Source: Aquipseudomonas ullengensis (lineage in GTDB: Bacteria; Pseudomonadota; Gammaproteobacteria; Pseudomonadales; Pseudomonadaceae). Taken from it: 64,000 bases of DNA. The position numbers and the translations under genes were made by a program. Under the pieces are notes generated by a model that saw only the letters and a program-made list of their open reading frames with translations, did no database searches and had not been told where the DNA came from. Below are positions 56,128 through 64,000 of the stretch, in pieces. The DNA lies in assembly GCF_014174475.1 (NCBI RefSeq), contig NZ_JACJUD010000004.1, positions 434,001-498,000 on the forward strand, written 5' to 3'. The first letter of the stretch is position 1. The number at the start of each line of letters is the position of its first letter.

Positions 56128-57522
56128 ATGCTGCAGTTGCTGCGCACCAACGCCCGCCGCGCCGAGAACGAAGAGGCGCTCAGCGCCCTGTTCAACCAGC
56201 ACGACCTGACCACTCGCCTGCCCGAGCAGCAGGCCTGGATGGGCCGCCTGAACCGTTTCAGCGACGGCCTGCACCAGCGCATCCGCACCAGCCTCGGCGC
56301 CGCCGTCGGCATCGCCTCGCACGCCCCGCAACTGGCCGATATTGCCAGCGCCAACCAGGAAAGCGGACAGAGCCTGGCGCAATCTTCGGAGCTGATCGCC
56401 AGCGCCAGCGAGCAGGTCACCACCACCCTGGATGTCGAACTGGTGCCCGGCGCCGCCGAAGTCGCCCGCCTCTCCGGCGAGGTCGCCAGCACCCTGCGCC
56501 AATGCCAGCAAAGCGGCCAGGACGTGCTCAACCAGGTCGAAGCCATCGGCGCCTGCGAAGCCGAGCTGGGCAAGGTGATCGGCAACCTGGCCGGGCAACT
56601 GGAAGAGGTCAGCAAGGTCATCGGCGTGATCGCCAGCATCTCCCAGCAAACCAACTTGCTCGCGCTCAACGCCGCCATCGAGGCCGCTCGCGCCGGCGAG
56701 CACGGCCGAGGCTTTGCCGTGGTGGCCGAAGAGGTCCGCCGCCTGGCCGGCCACACCACCGAATCCACCGGCCAGGTCAGCCAGATCATCGAGCGCTTCC
56801 GGGATGGCATGGCCCAGCTCGGCAGTGCCGGCGAACGCATGCACCAGGCCGTGGAAGATGGCCGCGACGGCATGCTGCAGGTTGGCGCTGGCCTCGATAG
56901 CACGCGCCAGGCCATGGACATGCTCGACGAGCGCGTGAGCCACATCGCCACCGGCACCGAGCAGATCGGCCAGGCCGTACGCTCGATCAATGGCGATGTG
57001 CAACAGATCGCCCAGGTCGCCGGCGACCTGCTTGGCAAGGCCGGCCAGGTGCTGCGCCACAGCCAGGCCGTGCGCGAAGATGGCGACCGCCTGCTGCAAG
57101 GCCTTGGCGACTTCCGTCTGGAGCTGCACCGCGCGGTGCAAAGCGGCGTCGAGCAACTGGCCCGCCAGTCGGCGCTTAGCGGCGACCTCCTTGGAGCGGA
57201 ACGCCTGCTCAGCGAGACGCTGCGCCGCGATGCGCGTTTCGAGCTGTTCTACCTGGTCGACAACAACGGTGTGCAGCTCTCGGAAAATATCTTCGCCAGC
57301 GACGTACCGCACCAGGAAGCGGCCTCCTGCCGCGGCCGCAACTGGAGCCAGCGTCCCTGGTTCCGCGCGGTGGCCGATGGCCTGCGCAGTCACATCACTC
57401 CGGTCTACCGCTCTTCGGCCACCGACGATTTCTGCTTCACCGTGTCGGTGCCGATCCTCGGCCAGGATGGCCGTTTGCAGCGCGTGCTTGGCGCCGATGT
57501 GCGCCTCTCCGTACTGGTCTGA
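56128..57522 (+). CDS. Cytoplasmic methyl-accepting chemotaxis protein with C-terminal Cache-like sensor
   Basis: A 464-residue chemoreceptor with no membrane helix. The signalling domain is N-terminal, with the tip sequence '[19 protein letters not shown]' at about 175-195. A Cache/PDC-like domain is at the C-terminus (about 365-460: '[19 protein letters not shown]', '[15 protein letters not shown]', '[19 protein letters not shown]'). The order is the reverse of transmembrane receptors. AAGGGAG sets the ATG at 56128. Confidence 0.9.
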   Translation: MLQLLRTNARRAENEEALSALFNQHDLTTRLPEQQAWMGRLNRFSDGLHQRIRTSLGAAVGIASHAPQLADIASANQESGQSLAQSSELIASASEQVTTTLDVELVPGAAEVARLSGEVASTLRQCQQSGQDVLNQVEAIGACEAELGKVIGNLAGQLEEVSKVIGVIASISQQTNLLALNAAIEAARAGEHGRGFAVVAEEVRRLAGHTTESTGQVSQIIERFRDGMAQLGSAGERMHQAVEDGRDGMLQVGAGLDSTRQAMDMLDERVSHIATGTEQIGQAVRSINGDVQQIAQVAGDLLGKAGQVLRHSQAVREDGDRLLQGLGDFRLELHRAVQSGVEQLARQSALSGDLLGAERLLSETLRRDARFELFYLVDNNGVQLSENIFASDVPHQEAASCRGRNWSQRPWFRAVADGLRSHITPVYRSSATDDFCFTVSVPILGQDGRLQRVLGADVRLSVLV

Positions 57523-57572
57523 AATGGCGTTGCTGGGCTAGGCTGGGTCACCCAGCCTAGCGAGGAAGCACC

Positions 57573-57968
57573 ATGATCCGTATCAGCACTGAAAGCGGCA
57601 TGCGCCACAGCATCGAAATCGGCGACCACCTGCTGCACACCGATGTCCCCGTCGAATACGGCGGCAATGCCTCCGGGCCGGAACCCCACGACCTGTTCGA
57701 TGCCGCCCTCGGCGCCTGCAAGGCGTTGACCCTGATGCTCTACGCCAAGCAGAAAGGCCTGCCGCTGGAAGGCCTCGACGTACGCGTCAACCGCGACGAC
57801 AGCGAAGAGCGCCAGGGCATCTATCGCCTGGCCGTGGAGCTGGACCTGCACGGTGCGCTGGACGATGCCCAGCGTGAGCAACTGCTGCGAGTGGCCGACC
57901 GCTGCCCGGTGCAAAAACTGATTACCAGCGCTGACGTGCAGATCAGCACCCGCCTGGGCGAAGTCTGA
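57573..57968 (+). CDS. OsmC/Ohr-family protein
   Basis: A 131-residue OsmC-fold protein. The two redox Cys are in 'LGACKALTLMLYA' and 'ADRCPVQKLI', as in organic hydroperoxide-reducing OsmC/Ohr enzymes. It probably reduces organic or lipid peroxides. It is 2 bp upstream of pirin (57971) and probably co-transcribed. Confidence 0.9.
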   Translation: MIRISTESGMRHSIEIGDHLLHTDVPVEYGGNASGPEPHDLFDAALGACKALTLMLYAKQKGLPLEGLDVRVNRDDSEERQGIYRLAVELDLHGALDDAQREQLLRVADRCPVQKLITSADVQISTRLGEV

Positions 57969-57970
57969 AC

Positions 57971-58852
57971 ATGAGCGGCCTGCTGCTGATCCAACCGCGC
58001 CTGGAAGACATCGCCGGCCAACCGATCCTGCGCCCGTTGCCGTCGGCCAAGTGCCGCAGCGTCGGGCCGTTCGTGTTCTTCGATCACATGCTGGAACAGG
58101 CCTACCCGGCCGACAGCGGGATGAACATCAACCAGCACCCGCACATCGGCCTGTCCACCCTCACCTACCTGTTCGAAGGCGCGCTGCAACACAAGGACAG
58201 CCTCGGCTCCGACCAGCTGGTGCAGGCCGGCGATGTCAGCTGGATGACGGCCGGGCGTGCCGTCGCCCATGTCGAACGCACGCCGGCAGCGCTCTGGCAG
58301 CAACCCACGCGCCTACACGGCCTGCAAGTTTGGCTGGCGCTGCCACAGACCGAGGAACAGGGCGAGCCCAGTTACAGCCACCACCCGGCCGCCAGCCTGC
58401 CGCGCAGTAAAGCCATGGGCGTGGCGATTATCCTGATCGCCGGCAACGGCTTCTGCCTGCAATCGCCGGTGCCGGTACGTTCGCCCACGGTCTACGCCGA
58501 GCTGAAACTGCAGACAGGCGCCAGCTTGATGATTCCCGCCGAACACCGCGAGCGCGCGCTGTACCTGATCGACGGTGAAGCCACGCTGGAAGAGGACGAC
58601 CTGCCGCTACAAGGCCTGGCGGTCTTGCCCGAAGGCGAGGCGCTGACGCTGAGCGCCAGCAGTGAATGTCACCTGGTGCTGATCGGCGGCGAGCCGCTGG
58701 GGCCACGGCGGATGTTCTGGAATTTCGTCGCCAGCGATCCAGCGTTGCTGGAGCAGGCCAAGCAACGCTGGCACGCCGGTGACTGGCCGCAGGTGCCGGG
58801 TGAGCAGCAACGCATCGAACTGCCAACCGTAGGGCGGGTGAAACCCGCGTAA
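57971..58852 (+). CDS. Pirin-family bicupin protein
   Basis: A 293-residue bicupin. Metal-site residues are in 'NQHPHIGLSTLTYLFEGALQHKDSLG' and the later 'GRAVAHVERTP' (HxE). Some pirins are quercetinases and others bind regulators; the role here is unclear. The last residues VGRVKPA and the TAA are encoded by the start of a palindromic repeat, which means that the natural C-terminus may have been replaced. Confidence 0.9.
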   Translation: MSGLLLIQPRLEDIAGQPILRPLPSAKCRSVGPFVFFDHMLEQAYPADSGMNINQHPHIGLSTLTYLFEGALQHKDSLGSDQLVQAGDVSWMTAGRAVAHVERTPAALWQQPTRLHGLQVWLALPQTEEQGEPSYSHHPAASLPRSKAMGVAIILIAGNGFCLQSPVPVRSPTVYAELKLQTGASLMIPAEHRERALYLIDGEATLEEDDLPLQGLAVLPEGEALTLSASSECHLVLIGGEPLGPRRMFWNFVASDPALLEQAKQRWHAGDWPQVPGEQQRIELPTVGRVKPA

Positions 58853-58999
58853 ACAGACCCTAGGGTGGATGACGCTCTGCTCATCCACCAATGGCCCCGC
58901 TCGGCGGATCGGTGAAGCGTGATCCACCCTACGTTGTGAACCCGCTCCGCGTGGGAATGCGCCCTTGGAACCTATCTACGCGGGTTGCATCCGCCCTAC
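58828..58999. repeat. Composite nested inverted-repeat element
   Basis: The outer arms CGTAGGGCGGGTG-type at 58828-58850 and the inverted copy TACGCGGGTTGCATCCG at 58977-58999 enclose inner arms TAGGGTGGATGACGCT (58861-58876) and the near-complement at 58916-58931 (15 of 16). It fills the whole gap between pirin and the dienelactone hydrolase gene, touching both stop codons. The outer family also occurs at 29203 and the inner one at 11471. Confidence 0.75.
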
Positions 59000-59718
59000 G
59001 CGAACACTTCGTCGAACAGGTCATACATCGCCGCAAAAGCACGGTGCGATACCTTGGCGTCGTACTGCATCTTGCCGGGGATGTTGGCCTGCGGGTCGGT
59101 GAAGGAATGCACTGCGCGGCCATAGCTGATCAACTGCCAGTCGACCCCAGCCGCGCCCATTTCCTCGGCGAACTCGGTCAGCTGCGTGCGCGGCACGAAC
59201 GGATCGGCCGCGCCATCGAGCACCAGCACCGAACCCTTGATGTTCTGTGCTTCCGCCGGGTTGGCGCTGTCCAGCGTACCGTGGAAGGACACCGCCGCCT
59301 GTAGCGCTGCGCCAGAGCGGGCCATCTCCAGCGCACAATGCCCGCCGAAGCAGAAGCCGAATACCGCCAGGCGGCTGCTGTCCAGCGGGATGCCGGGCTG
59401 CGCCTTGAGGCTGTCGAGAGCCGCCTGCAGACGCTGGCGCAGGGCGGGCTTGCCCTTCACTGTCATCATCGCGGCACCAGCTTCGTCCATCCCCTGCGGG
59501 CGCAGATCGGCACCATACACGTCCGCAACCAGCACCACGTAGCCACGCGCTGCTACCTGCTGGGCGATCTCGATGGCACCGGCGGACACGCCCATCCAGT
59601 TCGGCGCCATCAGCAGGCCGGGGCGCGGGGCCGCGTGGGATTCGTCGTACAGCAATTGGCTGGCGAAGGTCTGGCCGTCGATTTCGTAGCGCACGGTCAG
59701 GTTGGCGATCGAGTTCAT
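58996..59718 (-). CDS. Dienelactone hydrolase-family protein
   Basis: A 240-residue alpha/beta hydrolase. The nucleophile is Cys in 'FGFCFGGHCALEMA', the Asp is in 'VLDGAADPFVP' and the His in 'AVHSFTDPQA', the Cys-His-Asp triad of dienelactone hydrolases. The substrate is probably a lactone or ester, not necessarily dienelactone, as no catechol genes are present. Its TAG stop (58998-58996) lies within the outer arm of the composite repeat. Confidence 0.9.
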   Translation of the reverse strand: MNSIANLTVRYEIDGQTFASQLLYDESHAAPRPGLLMAPNWMGVSAGAIEIAQQVAARGYVVLVADVYGADLRPQGMDEAGAAMMTVKGKPALRQRLQAALDSLKAQPGIPLDSSRLAVFGFCFGGHCALEMARSGAALQAAVSFHGTLDSANPAEAQNIKGSVLVLDGAADPFVPRTQLTEFAEEMGAAGVDWQLISYGRAVHSFTDPQANIPGKMQYDAKVSHRAFAAMYDLFDEVFA

Positions 59719-59903
59719 GGCATCTCCTTTGAGGTCGAGGCAAAACGCAGCGGCCTGGGCCGCCAGGCAAGACAGATTCAGTCCTGTAGGGTAGCGCTCT
59801 CCTGCTCTGCCAGCCCACGGCTATAGGACAGCAGTTCCCAGGTTTGCAGCGTCATGACAGTTCCAGCACAGAGCGAAGCGAAAGGATGGTTATTAGAACC
59901 CGC

Positions 59904-60894
59904 TCACTCGTGCTCGGCCCAGCGCTGCTTGATCTGCAGGATCTCCGGCATCTGGGTCAGAAACAGCTCCACCAGCTGCGGATCGAAGTGTTTGCCGCTT
60001 TCCCGGCGCAGCAGGTCGAGGGTGTCTTCCACCGACCAGGCGGCCTTGTACGGGCGCACGCTGGTCAGCGCATCGAACACATCGGCAATCGCAACGATGC
60101 GCCCTTCCAGGGGGATTTCCTCGCCCTTGAGGCCGTTCGGGTAGCCGCTGCCGTCCCACTTCTCGTGGTGCGTCAGGGCGATGCTGCGGGCCATGCGCAG
60201 CAGCCCGGATTCGTGCTCGCCGATGATCTCGGCGCCGATCTGCGCGTGGCTGCGCATTACCCGCCACTCGGTTTCGTCAAGCTTGCCGTTCTTTTGCAGG
60301 ATCGCGTCGGGAATGCCGATCTTGCCCACGTCGTGCATCGGTGCGGCGTTGAGCAGATCGTCGGCGGCCAGCTCGCTGAAACCGGCAGCCAGGGCCAGCA
60401 CCCGCGAGTAATGGCTCATGCGGATCACGTGCAGGCCGGTTTCGTTGTCTTTGTACTCGGCAGCCAGGCCGAGGCGCTGGACGATCTGCAGGCGGGTCTG
60501 CTTGAGCTCATCGACGCGCACCAGCGACAGGTGGGTGCGCACCCGCGCCCGTACGATCGGCGGGCTGACCGGCTTGGTGATGTAGTCCACTGCGCCCACT
60601 TCGAAGCCACGCGCCTCGTCATCGACATCGGCCAGGGCGGTAACGAAGATCACCGGGATCGCCAGCGTTTCAGCCGCCTGCTTGAGGCGCGTACACACCT
60701 CGTAGCCGGTCATGCCCGGCATCATCACGTCGAGCAGGATCAGGTCCGGCCGTTCGCGCGCGGCCAGCTCCAGGGCCTTGTCGCCGTCCTTGGCAAAGAA
60801 CAGGCGGTAGTCGTCCTGAAGAATCTGCCGCAACACCTGCAGGTTGGTCGGCTCATCATCGACCAGCAGGAGTTTCGGGCGGGTATCCACGGGG

Positions 60895-60902
<8 letters not shown>
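59904..60902 (-). CDS. Response regulator with HD-GYP phosphodiesterase domain
   Basis: A 332-residue RpfG-like protein. The receiver domain ('[15 protein letters not shown]', phospho-Asp in '[16 protein letters not shown]') is followed by an HD-GYP domain ('[13 protein letters not shown]', '[24 protein letters not shown]'), which degrades cyclic di-GMP. The ATG at 60902 lies inside the 3' end of the upstream hybrid kinase (8-bp overlap), so the kinase is its probable partner. Confidence 0.94.

Positions 60903-64000
<3,098 letters not shown>

Overview
The window is a GC-rich chromosomal segment of a gammaproteobacterium, almost certainly a Pseudomonas. The evidence is the gene content and gene order, judged from memory without a search. 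Several blocks match Pseudomonas aeruginosa order: aroC-MFS-mtnB-mtnD-mtnC with prmB, an isochorismatase-fold gene, smr and folE; gpsA-DUF4389-sixA beside a hybrid kinase and fabA-fabB; and a nas nitrate-assimilation cluster. Other signs are the REP-type palindromes and the density of chemoreceptors. I see no rRNA, tRNA, CRISPR array, prophage or transposase gene.

Layout. 1-7.3 kb: a LysR tail, MFS transporter, YjbR, cold-shock/DUF1294 protein, uppP, a Cache chemoreceptor with a conserved unknown, and a sigma-54 activator. 7.5-10.6 kb: a two-gene operon of a membrane-anchored di-heme cytochrome c enzyme and a catalase-related haemoprotein, which looks like a fatty-acid oxygenation (oxylipin) module. 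10.7-15 kb: methionine salvage genes mtnC, mtnD and mtnB, translationally coupled to an MFS transporter and aroC. 15-20.3 kb: housekeeping genes prmB, smr and folE, with a divergent HxlR/CMD pair. 20.4-31.3 kb: glutaredoxin, GST, a MarR/aminotransferase divergon, LysE, BenE, SBF and ZIP transporters, an SDR and an MDR reductase, pyrF and a thioesterase.

31.3-43.7 kb is the most informative part: a nitrate assimilation cluster with nasA transporter, a PP2C/Ser-Thr kinase fusion, a flavoprotein matching only the N-terminal part of NirB, the nitrate reductase and cobA. A four-gene MCE/Mla-type lipid ABC operon is embedded in it. Two leaders, upstream of the transporter and of the flavoprotein, each carry a near-consensus sigma-54 promoter, two hexaloop hairpins with A1 and G4 (the ANTAR/NasT recognition motif) and an intrinsic terminator. 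This means NtrC-type activation followed by NasT antitermination. nasST and a sirohaem nitrite reductase are not in the window.

43.8-51.7 kb: acyl-CoA synthetase under a perfect 22-bp palindrome, sixA, gpsA, a hybrid kinase and fabAB (lipid synthesis and signalling). 51.7-64 kb: two more chemoreceptors, one cytoplasmic with a C-terminal sensor, a periplasmic amidohydrolase, an orphan solute-binding protein, OsmC, pirin, dienelactone hydrolase, and a MHYT/PAS hybrid kinase overlapping an HD-GYP response regulator.

Palindromic repeats recur in the intergenic spaces. In several places they touch or supply the stop codon of the adjacent gene.
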